A DNA stretch of 64,000 nt from an uncultured Oscillospiraceae bacterium (GTDB lineage: Bacteria; Bacillota; Clostridia; Oscillospirales; Oscillospiraceae). Position numbers and translations under genes: made by a program. The stretch's first letter is position 1, and every line of letters begins with the position of its first letter. Location of the stretch: positions 62,001-126,000 of the forward strand of contig CALWVS010000004.1 in the NCBI GenBank assembly GCA_944385095.1, in the 5' to 3' direction. Positions 1 to 9,644 of the stretch are shown one piece after another. The notes below the pieces were generated by a model. It was not told where the DNA came from and searched no databases. It saw only the letters and a program-made list of their open reading frames with translations.

Positions 1-941
1 GTATTTCTGTGCATCACACCATACCGAACATATTCTGCATGACGCAAGGCTGGAATCATGGAAAAGACTCTCTTTTGCTCTGGCCAGCGCAAGTGGGTCT
101 GAAATCCCACTATATTGTAGATGGACCCTTGTGCATTGTCCTTTCTCAGTTGCACCACTGCAAACGGCTCTTTCCCTGTTTTGGGGTCTTTCAAACCCAC
201 CGGTTTCAGCGGTCCATAGCACAGAGTATCCCGTCCACGCCGTGCCATTACCTCCACAGGCATACACCCCTCAAACACACCAGCATCTTCAAAGCCATGT
301 ACCTGTGCTTCCTCAGCGGTGGTGAGTGCCTCCCAAAACTGCTGGTACTCCTCCTCGGTCAGTGGGCAGTTGATGTAATCTGGGGTACCTCTGTCATATC
401 GTGATGCAAACCATGCACTGTTCATATCCACACTTTCAAACGTCACCAGTGGAGCCGCTGCATCAAAGAAATGCAAGTATCCATCCTGAATCCATTTCTG
501 TCTGATTTCCTCTGCCAGTGCATCTGAAGTAAGGGGACCCGATGCGATGATGACCTGCCCCTCTGGGGGAATGGTTGTCACTTCCCCCTCCACTACCGTG
601 ATTTTGGGGTGCTGTTTGATTTTATCTGTAATCGCCTGAGCAAAGGCATGGCGGTCCACTGCCAATGCCCCACCTGCTGCCACCCGATGTTCATCTGCAC
701 AGGTCATAATCAGGGAACGGCATTGGCGCAGTTCTTCTTTCAAAAGCCCTACTGCATTTTCCAACTGGTCTGAGCGCAGGGAATTAGAGCATACCAACTC
801 CCCAAACAATGCACTGTGATGGGCAGGTGTCATTTTTTGTGGCTTCATTTCCTGTAACACCACCGGAATGCCACGCTGTGCCAGCTGCCATGCCGCCTCA
901 CAGCCTGCCAATCCTGCACCAATTACAGTTACTGCTTCCAT
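1..941 (-). CDS. trmFO: TrmFO tRNA (uracil-54) methyltransferase, 3' end beyond window
   Basis: The first 313 residues are visible; the C-terminus lies off the left edge (the family is about 435 aa). The product begins [17 protein letters not shown], an FAD-binding GxGxxG Rossmann motif, and carries the family signatures CSNSLRSD near residue 55 and NCPLTEEEY near residue 190. TrmFO uses methylenetetrahydrofolate and FADH2 to make ribothymidine-54 in the tRNA T-loop. The ATG at 941 is preceded by TAGGAGACAAGT. It starts 9 bp after the topA stop, so it is probably the last visible gene of the ktrA-spoU-dprA-topA-trmFO operon. The topA-trmFO pairing is common in Firmicutes. Confidence 0.93.
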   Translation of the reverse strand, partial: MEAVTVIGAGLAGCEAAWQLAQRGIPVVLQEMKPQKMTPAHHSALFGELVCSNSLRSDQLENAVGLLKEELRQCRSLIMTCADEHRVAAGGALAVDRHAFAQAITDKIKQHPKITVVEGEVTTIPPEGQVIIASGPLTSDALAEEIRQKWIQDGYLHFFDAAAPLVTFESVDMNSAWFASRYDRGTPDYINCPLTEEEYQQFWEALTTAEEAQVHGFEDAGVFEGCMPVEVMARRGRDTLCYGPLKPVGLKDPKTGKEPFAVVQLRKDNAQGSIYNIVGFQTHLRWPEQKRVFSMIPALRHAEYVRYGVMHRN

Positions 942-950
942 ACTTGTCTC

Positions 951-3296
951 CTATTCCTGTTCAGAGGATGTTTCCTCGGATTTTTTTCTGGTGGTTGTCT
1001 TTTTGGTGGTTGTTTTTTTCGCTGTTGCCTTCTTTGCAGCTGCTTTTTTTGTGGATGCTTTTGTGGTCGTTGCTTTCTTGGAAGCTGTCTTTTTCACATC
1101 AGATACAGATTCTGCCTGTTGTGTGTTTTCTGTTTTTTCCTCAGTCTCTTTTTTCTTCCAGCCCCCTCTCTTTTCTTCTGGTGTAAAGTTAGAACAATGT
1201 TCATTGATACAAAATGCTTTTTTTGCACCTCGTCCTGATTTTTTGAACATGGTCCACCCACACACTGGGCAATTTTCTTTTACTGGTACATCCCAGGTCA
1301 TAAAATCGCATTTTTTGCTCTCATCTTTACTGTTCAGCCGTTCACAACAGTAGTAGGTATATTGTTTGTTGTTTTTCTTGCTTTTTCCTGTGCGCTTGAC
1401 CAGTCTGCCACCGCACTTTGGGCATTTCCCTGGCATTTCTACTACCAGAGGCATAGTAAATTCACACTCTGGCCAGCCGGGACAGGCCAAAAAGCGACCA
1501 AAACGACCAGATTTAATCACCAGATTGCGACCACATTCTGGGCAAATCTCCTCAGATACTTCGTCTGGAACTTTAATCCGCTCTCCATCCAGTTCCTGTT
1601 CTGCCTTGTGCATTTCCGCCTGAAAATCCTGATAAAACCCTCTCAATACCTGTTTCCAATCTACTGTTCCCTCCTCTACTTTGTCCAGTTCTTCCTCCAT
1701 CTGGGCAGTAAAGGTGGGGTCAACAATATCCTGAAATTTCTCTTTCATCAAACCGGTGACAACCTCACCCAAGGGAGTGGGGCGCAGTGCTTTTCCCTCT
1801 TTCACCACATATTCACGGTTTAAAATGGTAGAAATGGTGGGGGCATAGGTAGAGGGGCGACCAATGCCTTTTTCCTCCAAAGCCCGAATCAAAGTGGCTT
1901 CTGAATAGCGGGCTGGGGGCTGTGTAAAGTGCTGCTGTTTGTCTGTTTTCTGAAGTTCCAGCATCTCCCCCTCTTTCAAATCCGGCAGGGGAGACTGTGG
2001 AGCTTCTTCCTCATCATCCCTTCCCTCCTCATAAACCGCAGTGAATCCAGAGAATTTCAATTCTGAATGGCTGGCACGGAAGGTATAGCCGGCAGACTGT
2101 GTCTCAATGGAAACACTGTCATAAATGGCACTTGCCATCTGACAGGCCAAAAAGCGGCTCCAAATCAATTTGTAGAGGCGATATTGGTCGGTTGTCAAAT
2201 CCTTTTTGATATCCTCTGGAATCAAATTCACATCAGATGGGCGAATGGCTTCATGGGCGTCCTGGGCATTGCCTTTGGTTTTATAGTGTCTGGCTTTTGG
2301 GGGATAGTAATCTGTTCCATACCGATTGATAATCAGATTTTTTGCAGCTGCTACTGCTTCATCTGAAATGCGCAGGGAGTCTGTACGCATGTAGGTAATC
2401 AAACCCACAGTCCCCTCCCCTGTGATATCAATGCCCTCATATAGCTGCTGGGCAATGGACATGGTACGGGCTGGGGTCATATTTAACTTTCTGGATGCCT
2501 CCTGCTGCAAAGTGGACGTGGTAAAGGGTGGGGCTGGATTTCTCTGCTTATCCTGCCGTTTCACCTTGGTAACAGAAAATGGAGCTTTGGACACGGCTGC
2601 AATAATCTCATCTGCCTCCTGTTCATTGTGCAGTTCCATTTTTTTCTCCTGCCCATAGAAAGCAGCCTTAAATCCTCCTAAATTTGGTCGGATTCTTTGT
2701 AAATCTACCTCAATAGACCAGTATTCCTGAGGCTGGAACGCCTTGATTTCCTCCTCTTTCTCTACCACCAGTCTGGTTGCCACAGACTGAACACGACCGG
2801 CAGACAGTCCCCGTTTGATTTTCTTCCACAGGAGTGGTGAGAGCTGATACCCTACAATTCGGTCCAAAATACGGCGTGCCTGCTGGGCGTTCACCAGATT
2901 CTGGTCAATGGCTCTTGGGGATGCAATGGAGTCATTGACCACTTTTTTTGTGATTTCATTAAAGGTCACACGGTAGGTTTTATCATCTGGAATACCCAGC
3001 AATTCCTTCAAATGCCATGAAATGGCCTCTCCCTCTCGGTCAGGGTCAGTAGCAAGAAAGACTTTGCCACTTTTCTTGGCTGATTTTTTCAAGTCGTTGA
3101 TGGTATCTTCTTTTCCTTTGATGGGCTGGTAGTCAGGCTCAAAATCCTGTTCCACATCCACCCCTAACTTACTTTTTGGCAAATCTCGCACATGCCCCAT
3201 AGAGGCCTTGACTTCATACCCTGGTCCCAAATATTTTCCAATTGTTTTTGCTTTTGACGGTGACTCAACAATGACTAAGTCGGTCTTTGTTGCCAT
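951..3296 (-). CDS. topA: DNA topoisomerase I (type IA)
   Basis: A 781-aa protein. It opens with a Toprim domain (LVIVESPSKAKTIGKYL at the N-terminus, DPDREGEAISWHL near residue 85) and has the catalytic tyrosine motif LITYMRTDS near residue 300. Three C-terminal Zn ribbons follow (CPECG..CPGWPEC, CPKCG..CC, CPVCG..C). The last ~45 residues are a Lys/Thr/Ala-rich low-complexity tail, likely nonspecific DNA binding. It relaxes negative supercoils. The start is taken at MATKTDL because TGGGAGG lies 7 bp upstream; the longer reading frame (15 more residues) has no such site. It is 61 bp downstream of dprA on the same strand, as in many Firmicutes. Confidence 0.96.
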   Translation of the reverse strand: MATKTDLVIVESPSKAKTIGKYLGPGYEVKASMGHVRDLPKSKLGVDVEQDFEPDYQPIKGKEDTINDLKKSAKKSGKVFLATDPDREGEAISWHLKELLGIPDDKTYRVTFNEITKKVVNDSIASPRAIDQNLVNAQQARRILDRIVGYQLSPLLWKKIKRGLSAGRVQSVATRLVVEKEEEIKAFQPQEYWSIEVDLQRIRPNLGGFKAAFYGQEKKMELHNEQEADEIIAAVSKAPFSVTKVKRQDKQRNPAPPFTTSTLQQEASRKLNMTPARTMSIAQQLYEGIDITGEGTVGLITYMRTDSLRISDEAVAAAKNLIINRYGTDYYPPKARHYKTKGNAQDAHEAIRPSDVNLIPEDIKKDLTTDQYRLYKLIWSRFLACQMASAIYDSVSIETQSAGYTFRASHSELKFSGFTAVYEEGRDDEEEAPQSPLPDLKEGEMLELQKTDKQQHFTQPPARYSEATLIRALEEKGIGRPSTYAPTISTILNREYVVKEGKALRPTPLGEVVTGLMKEKFQDIVDPTFTAQMEEELDKVEEGTVDWKQVLRGFYQDFQAEMHKAEQELDGERIKVPDEVSEEICPECGRNLVIKSGRFGRFLACPGWPECEFTMPLVVEMPGKCPKCGGRLVKRTGKSKKNNKQYTYYCCERLNSKDESKKCDFMTWDVPVKENCPVCGWTMFKKSGRGAKKAFCINEHCSNFTPEEKRGGWKKKETEEKTENTQQAESVSDVKKTASKKATTTKASTKKAAAKKATAKKTTTKKTTTRKKSEETSSEQE

Positions 3297-3357
3297 TTGA
3301 CAACCTCCCATATGAAAAATACAAAACATGTGACATTGCACATGGTATCTTTAATTT

Positions 3358-4569
3358 TTATGATTGTGCTTTGAACCGCTTTCCTGGCTGCTCCTCAATC
3401 AGACCATAAATTTGCAGCACAGATAAAATACTCAAAATCCGTCTCACTGGAATCTGTGCCCATTCCACCAGTTCATCCGGCTCACAGCCACGTTTTTTCT
3501 CCCTTATGATCGCCAAAACATGGCGTTCTTGCTCTGTCAGCCCTAGGCTTTCTTCATCGGGTAACGTCTTTTGTTCTTGTGGCTCAGGTTTTGGCTCAGA
3601 TGGCTGTATGTTCTGTGGTTTTTCCTGCTTCTCTAATACCGCTTCGATCCGCTTTTGAAGCACCTGTTGATTCATTGGCGACATGGTCTGCAATTTTTGT
3701 GGAAAATAACTCCAATACTCCTCTAATATATCCTCATAACCAGTAATGGGGCGTGCCCCCTGCCGCAGCAGCCAGTTGGGTCCCTCACTGTTTTGAGAAT
3801 CAATGTTTCCTGGCACAGCAAATACATCCCGATTTTGCTCCAGTGCATGTTCGATGGTGCGCATGGTGCCACTGTGCCGCCTGCATTCCACTGCCACTAC
3901 GCCCAATGACAATCCGCTGATGATCCGGTTCCGGATGGGAAAATATTCCCCTAGATGGGGTGTCCCAGGCGGTCTCTCACTGATCACAGCTCCCACAGCA
4001 GCCACATCATGATAAAGTCCAATATTTTGCCTTGGGTATGGCAAGTCCACCCCACCTGCCAAAATAGAAACCACTGGTCTGCCACTCTGTAGGGCACCCT
4101 TCAGGGCTGCTGCATCAATCCCCTGTGCCATACCAGAAACCAGCAAGCCTCCCGATTTTGAAATCCCATAACCTAGCTGAGTGGCAACCCGCTGCCCATA
4201 CTGGGATGGGGTCCTGGTCCCTACCACACCAATCACAGGCTCTTGGTCAAATTGGATGGTCCTGCCCAGAATATAAAGTACAATGGGTGGGTCTGCAAGT
4301 TCCCGCAGCCTTTGAGGGTAATCCCCATCCCCATAGGTCATCACACGCAGGTTCAACCGCTCACATGCCTCTAAAATCTGTTCCACCTGCTCCATTGACT
4401 TATCACACAGGCTTTCCCTCATGTGTGGGGACAAGACTGGGAGTTCCTCATAGAGATGGGATGGTGCATAGTATACCCGCTCTGGTGTTCCAAAGTACTC
4501 CAATATCTCACAAATGGCATTGGGTTTGATCCCCCTTCGGGTCGCCAGCCAAATCCACTCTTTGAGCAT
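3358..4569 (-). CDS. dprA: DprA/Smf DNA-processing protein
   Basis: A 403-aa protein with the Rossmann-like DprA core: GVVGTRTPSQYG (dinucleotide-fold glycine loop), SGMAQGIDAAALKGAL and AGGVDLPYPRQN. A C-terminal winged-helix segment spans the last ~65 residues after a charged, proline/glutamine-rich linker. An N-terminal SAM-like region precedes the core. DprA loads RecA on incoming single-stranded DNA during transformation. I prefer Met at 4569 (MLKEWIWLATRRG) because AAAGAGG sits about 9 bp upstream; an in-frame ATG at 4578 has that site directly abutting it. It lies between the methyltransferase and topA, the usual smf-topA arrangement. Confidence 0.93.
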   Translation of the reverse strand: MLKEWIWLATRRGIKPNAICEILEYFGTPERVYYAPSHLYEELPVLSPHMRESLCDKSMEQVEQILEACERLNLRVMTYGDGDYPQRLRELADPPIVLYILGRTIQFDQEPVIGVVGTRTPSQYGQRVATQLGYGISKSGGLLVSGMAQGIDAAALKGALQSGRPVVSILAGGVDLPYPRQNIGLYHDVAAVGAVISERPPGTPHLGEYFPIRNRIISGLSLGVVAVECRRHSGTMRTIEHALEQNRDVFAVPGNIDSQNSEGPNWLLRQGARPITGYEDILEEYWSYFPQKLQTMSPMNQQVLQKRIEAVLEKQEKPQNIQPSEPKPEPQEQKTLPDEESLGLTEQERHVLAIIREKKRGCEPDELVEWAQIPVRRILSILSVLQIYGLIEEQPGKRFKAQS

Positions 4570-4590
4570 ACCTGCCATCCTCTTTTCTTT

Positions 4591-5352
4591 TTATTCCCGT
4601 ACCATTTCCCATAGTATAACCGTTGCAGCTACTGCCGCATTGAGGGATTCACACCGCTCCTGTATGGGGATTTTCAGGGTTTTCTCGCTTTGCTCCAACA
4701 AAAATTGGGAGACACCCTGTCCTTCACTCCCTACCACAACTGCACATCTGGTCATGGATACCTCCCGCACATCTATGGTATCCTCTCGCAATGCCGTGGC
4801 ATAGAGGGGAAGTTGAGAGCGACCAAGCAGTCTCACCAGTTCCTCTCTACTGCACTCCCATACTGGCATACGAAAACAGGCTCCCATAGATGCCCGTACC
4901 GTTTTGGGGTGGTATGGGGATGCACATCCTTCCACCAGAAAAATTCCATCAATGCCCAATCCATCCGCAGTACGCCAAATGGTTCCCACATTGCCCGGAT
5001 CCTGTACCCCATCCAGTACCAAATATCTCTGCCCTGTCAGCTGCTCTGGTGGGGCTGTATCAGGAAGCTGGCACAGGAACAACGCCCCTTGCGGGGTTTG
5101 CATGGGGGAGATACTCTCCATCACGTCCCCTGGTACCACAACCACCCTTACCCCATCTGGGACAGGTGGCACAGCAACCCCTTCTGACACAACCACTGTG
5201 TGCAATGGTGCCTTCCATCGAACTGCCTCCTCCAGCAGCTTCATCCCATCTCCCAGATAGAGCTGTTCTTCTCTGCGTACCTTGCCACTGCCTCCGGCAA
5301 GTTTCCGAACCTTCATTAAAAGTGGATTTTTCCGACTGGTTACTTGTTCCAT
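4591..5352 (-). CDS. SpoU/TrmH-family RNA 2'-O-methyltransferase (RlmB-like)
   Basis: A 253-aa protein. The N-terminal ~95 residues resemble the substrate-binding domain of TsnR/RlmB. The C-terminal SPOUT domain contains LDGVQDPGNVGTIWRTAD (motif 1, with the conserved N and R), VVVGSEGQGVS (motif 2) and IPIQERCESLNAAVAA (motif 3, the AdoMet knot). It is expected to 2'-O-methylate a ribose in rRNA or tRNA; the exact position cannot be read from sequence. The start codon overlaps the stop of the upstream RCK gene (TGATG), with GGAG 8 bp before, suggesting translational coupling. A GTG at 5355 is an alternative start. Confidence 0.88.
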   Translation of the reverse strand: MEQVTSRKNPLLMKVRKLAGGSGKVRREEQLYLGDGMKLLEEAVRWKAPLHTVVVSEGVAVPPVPDGVRVVVVPGDVMESISPMQTPQGALFLCQLPDTAPPEQLTGQRYLVLDGVQDPGNVGTIWRTADGLGIDGIFLVEGCASPYHPKTVRASMGACFRMPVWECSREELVRLLGRSQLPLYATALREDTIDVREVSMTRCAVVVGSEGQGVSQFLLEQSEKTLKIPIQERCESLNAAVAATVILWEMVRE

Positions 5353-5999
5353 CACATCCGCTCCAGTTGTTCAATATCTTGGTTGCGTCCCAATACGACC
5401 AGGCAGTCCCTCTCTTGAAAACGGTAATCCCTGCCTGGTGCAATGTTCATCTGTTCCTCATGCCGTACCGCAATGATGGTCAAATTCCATTTTGCACGGA
5501 TATCCAGCTCCACAATAGAACGACCTACCCATTTTTTCGGTACCAGACGTTCTACAATGGAGTATTCACTGGACAGTTCAATAAAATTCAAAATATCCCC
5601 ATTGGATAAATTGCGTGCCAGCCTGACAGCCATTTCACTCTCTGGGAACACCACAGAGTCCGCCCCGATTTTTTCCAGCACTTTGCTATGTACCTGGCTG
5701 TTTGCCTTACTTACCACATAGGGGACACCCAATTCCCTTAAATTCAGAGTAATCAAGGCACTGGTTCCTATGTCCCCACCGGCGGCCACAACCGCACAAT
5801 CAAAGTTACGTGCACCCAAACTTTTTAACAGTTCTGGGTCCCTGGCATCCCCAATGGCAGCATGAACCACATGGTCTGCCACGGTCTGCACCCGCTCCTC
5901 CAAAATGTCCAGCGCCAGTACCTCATGCCCCTGTACACTTAATTCCAGGGCCAGTGCGGTACCAAAACGACCCAAACCCACAATCAAAAAACTTTTCAT
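5352..5999 (-). CDS. ktrA: KtrA/TrkA-type RCK potassium-channel regulator
   Basis: A 215-aa single-RCK protein: a TrkA-N Rossmann domain (FLIVGLGRFGTALALEL at the start, nucleotide-binding Asp after the second strand in LALDILEE) followed by a TrkA-C domain from about residue 135. It forms the cytosolic gating ring of Ktr/Trk-type K+ transporters. No KtrB/TrkH membrane subunit is in the window, so the partner is elsewhere. The start chosen (MKSFLIVGLG) has GAGGAG about 10 bp upstream; two other in-frame ATGs lie up to 18 bp further out. It is the first gene after the promoter at 6129-6157, and a KdpDE-like two-component system lies 3.6 kb away. Confidence 0.9.
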   Translation of the reverse strand: MKSFLIVGLGRFGTALALELSVQGHEVLALDILEERVQTVADHVVHAAIGDARDPELLKSLGARNFDCAVVAAGGDIGTSALITLNLRELGVPYVVSKANSQVHSKVLEKIGADSVVFPESEMAVRLARNLSNGDILNFIELSSEYSIVERLVPKKWVGRSIVELDIRAKWNLTIIAVRHEEQMNIAPGRDYRFQERDCLVVLGRNQDIEQLERM

Positions 6000-6128
6000 T
6001 TTGTTCATTCTCCTCACTTGCCAATCTGTGCGCAGAAAAGCATACCAACAGCCCTTCTATTGGTATGCCATTGCCTCGCTTATCGCCCTCAACACAGAGA
6101 ATGCCTCGCCTAGAATGGGTATAAGTAT

Positions 6129-6157
6129 AGCATACTGATTTTCTGTATTCAAGTCAA
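6129..6157 (-). promoter_or_regulatory. Sigma-A promoter of the ktrA-spoU-dprA-topA-trmFO operon
   Basis: On the minus strand, -35 TTGACT (6152-6157) and -10 TATGCT (6129-6134) are separated by 17 bp. It reads towards the ktrA start about 130 bp downstream. It is divergent to the ilvD promoter. Confidence 0.6.
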
Positions 6158-6201
6158 CTCATTTCTTTTCTCACATTCTGTTTGGGTTACACAAGATGTA
6201 T

Positions 6202-6230
6202 TTGACTTTTTTTCTGTTATCTTATACTAT
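6202..6230 (+). promoter_or_regulatory. Sigma-A promoter of ilvD
   Basis: TTGACT (6202-6207) and TACTAT (6225-6230) are 17 bp apart; an overlapping TATACT at 6223 is an alternative -10 with 15-bp spacing. The ilvD start lies about 50 bp downstream behind AAGGAGG (6266-6272). No T-box or leader peptide is visible in this short leader. Confidence 0.55.
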
Positions 6231-6280
6231 ATGGTCATACGTTTCAACTGTGAGGTTGTATTTTCAAGGAGGTTTCTTTC

Positions 6281-7942
6281 ATGCGTAGCGATGTCATCAC
6301 CAAAGGGGTACCCGCTGCCCCAAACCGTTCTCTATTGTATGCTCTAGGCTACACCAAAGAAGAACTGGAACGTCCACTGATTGGCGTGGTCTGCTCTTAT
6401 AACGAAATTGTTCCCGGTCATATGAATCTGGACAAGATTTCTGAGGCAGTGAAAGCTGGAATCCGGGCAGCCGGTGGCACTCCAGTGGAATTTCCTGCCA
6501 TTGCTGTGTGTGATGGGATTGCAATGGGACATGTAGGCATGAAGTATTCCCTTGTAACCCGTGATTTGATTGCAGATTCCACTGAGGCAATGGCAATGGC
6601 GCATCAGTTTGATGGGCTTGTTATGATTCCCAACTGTGACAAGAATGTGCCTGGATTATTGATGGCAGCCGCTCGTGTCAATGTTCCCACTATTTTTGTC
6701 TCCGGTGGTCCCATGCTGGCTGGAACGATGAACGATGGCAGCCGGACCTGTTTGAGCCACATGTTTGAGGCAGTGGGTTCCTACTATGCCGGCAAGCTGG
6801 ATGAAACCGGTTTAGAGGAATATGAAAACAACGCCTGCCCCACCTGTGGTTCCTGTTCTGGTATGTACACTGCCAACTCTATGAACTGTCTCACCGAGGC
6901 AATCGGCATGGCACTGCGTGGCAATGGCACCATCCCTGCTGTCTACTCTGCCCGTCTGAGACTGGCAAAACACGCCGGTATGCAGATTATGGAGTTGGTC
7001 AAAAAGAACATCCGTCCCCGTGACATTATGACTGAGGCTGCCTTCCACAATGCGGAAACCATTGATATGGCTCTGGGCTGCTCCACCAATACCATGCTCC
7101 ATCTGCCTGCCATTGCCCATGAGTGTGGCATTGAATTGAGTTTTGACAAAGCCAATGAAATCTCTGCCAAAACGCCTAATCTGTGCCATTTGGCTCCTGC
7201 CGGCAATACCTATATGGAAGATTTGGAGCGGGCTGGCGGTGTCTATGCTGTGATGACTGAGCTTGTCAAAGCTGGGCTATTGGACACCAGCCTCATCACC
7301 TGCACTGGTAAGACCATTGCAGAAAATCTGGAAGGTGTGGTCAATCGAAACCACGATGTGATCCGCCCCATCGAAAATCCCTACTCCAAAACAGGCGGTA
7401 TTGCAGTCTTAAAGGGAAATCTTGCCCCTGACGGATGTGTGGTCAAACAATCCGCTGTGGCAGAAGAAATGCTGGTGCACCAAGGTCCTGCCCGTGTGTT
7501 TGACTGCGAAGATGATGCCATCAAGGCAATTTATGCAGGAAAGATTGTAGCCGGTGATGTGGTTGTGATTCGATATGAGGGTCCAAAAGGTGGTCCTGGT
7601 ATGCGTGAAATGCTCAACCCCACCTCTGCTATTGCAGGCATGGGACTGGATAAGGATGTTGCACTGATTACAGACGGTCGTTTCTCTGGTGCAACCAGAG
7701 GAGCCTCCATTGGGCATGTATCTCCAGAAGCCGCTTCTGGTGGTCCCATTGGTCTGGTGGAAGAAGGAGACATCATCTCCATCGACATTCCCAACCGCTC
7801 CATTACATTAAATGTATCAGATGACGTACTGGCAGAACGCCGTGCAAAGTGGGTCTGCCCAGAACCTCGTATCAAGACTGGATATCTGGCACGCTATGCC
7901 AAACTGGTATCCTCTGCTGACCGTGGTGCTGTACTGGAGTAA
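6281..7942 (+). CDS. ilvD: Dihydroxy-acid dehydratase
   Basis: A 553-aa IlvD/Edd family enzyme of full length. It carries the cluster-binding signatures [15 protein letters not shown] (residues ~118-132) and [17 protein letters not shown] (~187-203), and the C-terminal active-site region [22 protein letters not shown]. It dehydrates 2,3-dihydroxy-isovalerate and 2,3-dihydroxy-methylvalerate to the keto acids in valine, leucine and isoleucine synthesis. It is a single-gene unit between its own promoter and a strong bidirectional terminator; no other ilv genes are adjacent. Confidence 0.97.
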   Translation: MRSDVITKGVPAAPNRSLLYALGYTKEELERPLIGVVCSYNEIVPGHMNLDKISEAVKAGIRAAGGTPVEFPAIAVCDGIAMGHVGMKYSLVTRDLIADSTEAMAMAHQFDGLVMIPNCDKNVPGLLMAAARVNVPTIFVSGGPMLAGTMNDGSRTCLSHMFEAVGSYYAGKLDETGLEEYENNACPTCGSCSGMYTANSMNCLTEAIGMALRGNGTIPAVYSARLRLAKHAGMQIMELVKKNIRPRDIMTEAAFHNAETIDMALGCSTNTMLHLPAIAHECGIELSFDKANEISAKTPNLCHLAPAGNTYMEDLERAGGVYAVMTELVKAGLLDTSLITCTGKTIAENLEGVVNRNHDVIRPIENPYSKTGGIAVLKGNLAPDGCVVKQSAVAEEMLVHQGPARVFDCEDDAIKAIYAGKIVAGDVVVIRYEGPKGGPGMREMLNPTSAIAGMGLDKDVALITDGRFSGATRGASIGHVSPEAASGGPIGLVEEGDIISIDIPNRSITLNVSDDVLAERRAKWVCPEPRIKTGYLARYAKLVSSADRGAVLE

Positions 7943-7975
7943 ACTGTATCAGTAATCAAACACAATTTACATGAA

Positions 7976-8021
7976 AAATCCCAGTAAGAAGTGATATCAT
8001 AACCACTTCTTACTGGGATTT
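7976..8021. terminator. Bidirectional terminator between ilvD and radC
   Basis: An 18-bp perfect inverted repeat (7976-7993 and 8004-8021) with a 10-nt loop. A/T runs lie on both flanks. It ends the convergent ilvD and pyrE-radC transcripts. Confidence 0.85.
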
Positions 8022-8034
8022 CTGTTGAAACAAT

Positions 8035-8733
8035 TCAGAAAAAGGTCAGATTGCGATAGGGTTGGCTTTGTCCCATACTCACCATGTCCCCATCCACAAA
8101 GAGCAGATGATCCACCAGTTCAATTCCAATGGGTTCCAATGCACTGCGCAGCACATCGGTTACCATCCAATCTGCCTCAGAAGGAATGGCAAGATTGCTC
8201 ACATGGTTGTGGGCTACATAAATACGCACAGAACGCAGACCCAATGCCTCCTCAGCGATGCGCCTGACATTCATCTCTGCCATTTCCACGCTGCCTTCTG
8301 CCACTTTTCTGACTCCAAGCACCTGTCTCTTTCCATCCAGACACAACACATACACCATTTCATTTCTGGCTCCAAAAAAGTATGGTTCCAGCCATGGGTA
8401 TGCATCCTCTGGACGGTTGATGACAGAATTCAAGGCGGTCCGGCTGGCTTTATAGCGACCCAATACAGAGGGCAGCATACGCAAAAAAGTGGCTGTGTGC
8501 TGCCCCACTCCATCTACCTTTTTCAGCTCCTCTACTGAGGCATCCAGCACACCAGAAAGGGAACCAAAGTGTTCAATCAGTCTGTGGGCTAGAGGATTCA
8601 CATCTCCCTGTGGAATTGCAAAAAACAGCATCAGTTCCAACACTCGATGGTCAGGCCATCCCTCTATGCCACGGGCGAGAAACTCCTGCTTCATTCGGTC
8701 ACGGTGCCCTGTATGGCTGTGTTTTTCTGCCAC
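8035..8733 (-). CDS. radC: RadC/JAB-domain DNA repair-type protein
   Basis: A 232-aa RadC family protein with N-terminal helix-hairpin-helix-like residues (VDGVGQHTATFLRML) and a C-terminal JAB/MPN+ metalloprotease-like domain. The metal motif is AHNHVSNLAIPSEAD, keeping both His, Ser and Asp but replacing the usual HNHPSG with HNHVSN. The cellular role of RadC is unsettled. The start is GTG at 8733, behind GGGGGG with a 7-bp gap. It lies 18 bp downstream of pyrE and is probably cotranscribed. Confidence 0.9.
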   Translation of the reverse strand: MAEKHSHTGHRDRMKQEFLARGIEGWPDHRVLELMLFFAIPQGDVNPLAHRLIEHFGSLSGVLDASVEELKKVDGVGQHTATFLRMLPSVLGRYKASRTALNSVINRPEDAYPWLEPYFFGARNEMVYVLCLDGKRQVLGVRKVAEGSVEMAEMNVRRIAEEALGLRSVRIYVAHNHVSNLAIPSEADWMVTDVLRSALEPIGIELVDHLLFVDGDMVSMGQSQPYRNLTFF

Positions 8734-8751
8734 AGCATCGCCCCCCGACTT

Positions 8752-9426
8752 TTACGCCTTTGCTCCGTATTGAGCCAGATAAGCCTCCATCTTCTCCTTC
8801 ATCTCATCATCAATATACACCTTGCCATCCACAGGGTGATTGTGGAGGAAGTCAATCACTTCTCGCACTGTGACAATGGGGAATACCTGAATTCCATAAT
8901 CCTGACGTAGCTCATCCAGAGTAGAACAGTCACGAGTGCCTCGCTCCATGCGGTCCACAGAGACAAACAGAGCCTTCATGTTTACATCTGCCACATGCTT
9001 GAATAGTTCAATGGACTCACGCACTGCTGTACCGGCGGTGACGACATCCTCAATGATTGCCACATTGTCCCCATCCTGTGGCTTGTAGCCCACCATAGAG
9101 CCACCTTCCCCGTGGTCCTTTACCTCCTTGCGGTTAAAGCAGTAGGGCAAATCGCGCTCATAGTTGCGATAGAGAGAGGCTGCCGCAGATACAGCCAAAG
9201 GAATTCCCTTGTAGGCAGGTCCAAAAAGGCAGGTAATCCCCTCTGGCATATGCTCCTGAATACAGGCTGCATAGTAGTCTCCCAGCTTTGCTGCCTGTGC
9301 ACCTGTTTTGTAATTGCCTGTGTTGACAAAATAGGGGGTCTTACGACCAGACTTGGTGGTAAAGTCCCCAAAGGTCAATACACCAGAGCGCACCATAAAT
9401 GTAATAAACTCTTCCCGATATGTCAT
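8752..9426 (-). CDS. pyrE: Orotate phosphoribosyltransferase
   Basis: A 224-aa protein with the PRPP-binding signature VAIIEDVVTAGTAVRES (residues ~120-136) and an upstream FGPAYKGIPLAVS loop. It converts orotate and PRPP to OMP in pyrimidine synthesis. The start is MTYREEF at 9426, with TGAGG 8 bp upstream; the open frame continues 39 codons further but those codons overlap the promoter. No pyrimidine attenuator is evident, and the rest of the pyr pathway is not in the window. Confidence 0.95.
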   Translation of the reverse strand: MTYREEFITFMVRSGVLTFGDFTTKSGRKTPYFVNTGNYKTGAQAAKLGDYYAACIQEHMPEGITCLFGPAYKGIPLAVSAAASLYRNYERDLPYCFNRKEVKDHGEGGSMVGYKPQDGDNVAIIEDVVTAGTAVRESIELFKHVADVNMKALFVSVDRMERGTRDCSTLDELRQDYGIQVFPIVTVREVIDFLHNHPVDGKVYIDDEMKEKMEAYLAQYGAKA

Positions 9427-9481
9427 AGATATAACCTCACATTTCCGCTTAGATTCAAACCACTTCTGTGGTAACTCCTGC

Positions 9482-9510
9482 ATTATATCATTATCCTTTT
9501 CGTAATACAA
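9482..9510 (-). promoter_or_regulatory. Sigma-A promoter of pyrE-radC
   Basis: On the minus strand, TTGTAT (9505-9510), a 17-bp spacer and a perfect TATAAT (9482-9487), about 55 bp ahead of the pyrE ATG. Confidence 0.65.
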
Positions 9511-9548
9511 GAATCCAATCTGGATTTCGACTTTTTCCTCCACAGTGC

Positions 9549-9577
9549 TTTACGCCACATGGGCAACCTGTTATAAT
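9549..9577 (+). promoter_or_regulatory. Candidate promoter of the KdpD-like kinase operon
   Basis: TTTACG (9549-9554), a 17-bp spacer and perfect TATAAT (9572-9577). Transcription from here would begin near 9584, which excludes the earliest in-frame ATGs of the kinase gene. Confidence 0.45.
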
Positions 9578-9644
9578 GGTTTCATTCCTATATGTCTCTA
9601 TCAATGAGGGGGTGACTGTACAGTTCACTGCTGTATTATTTGCT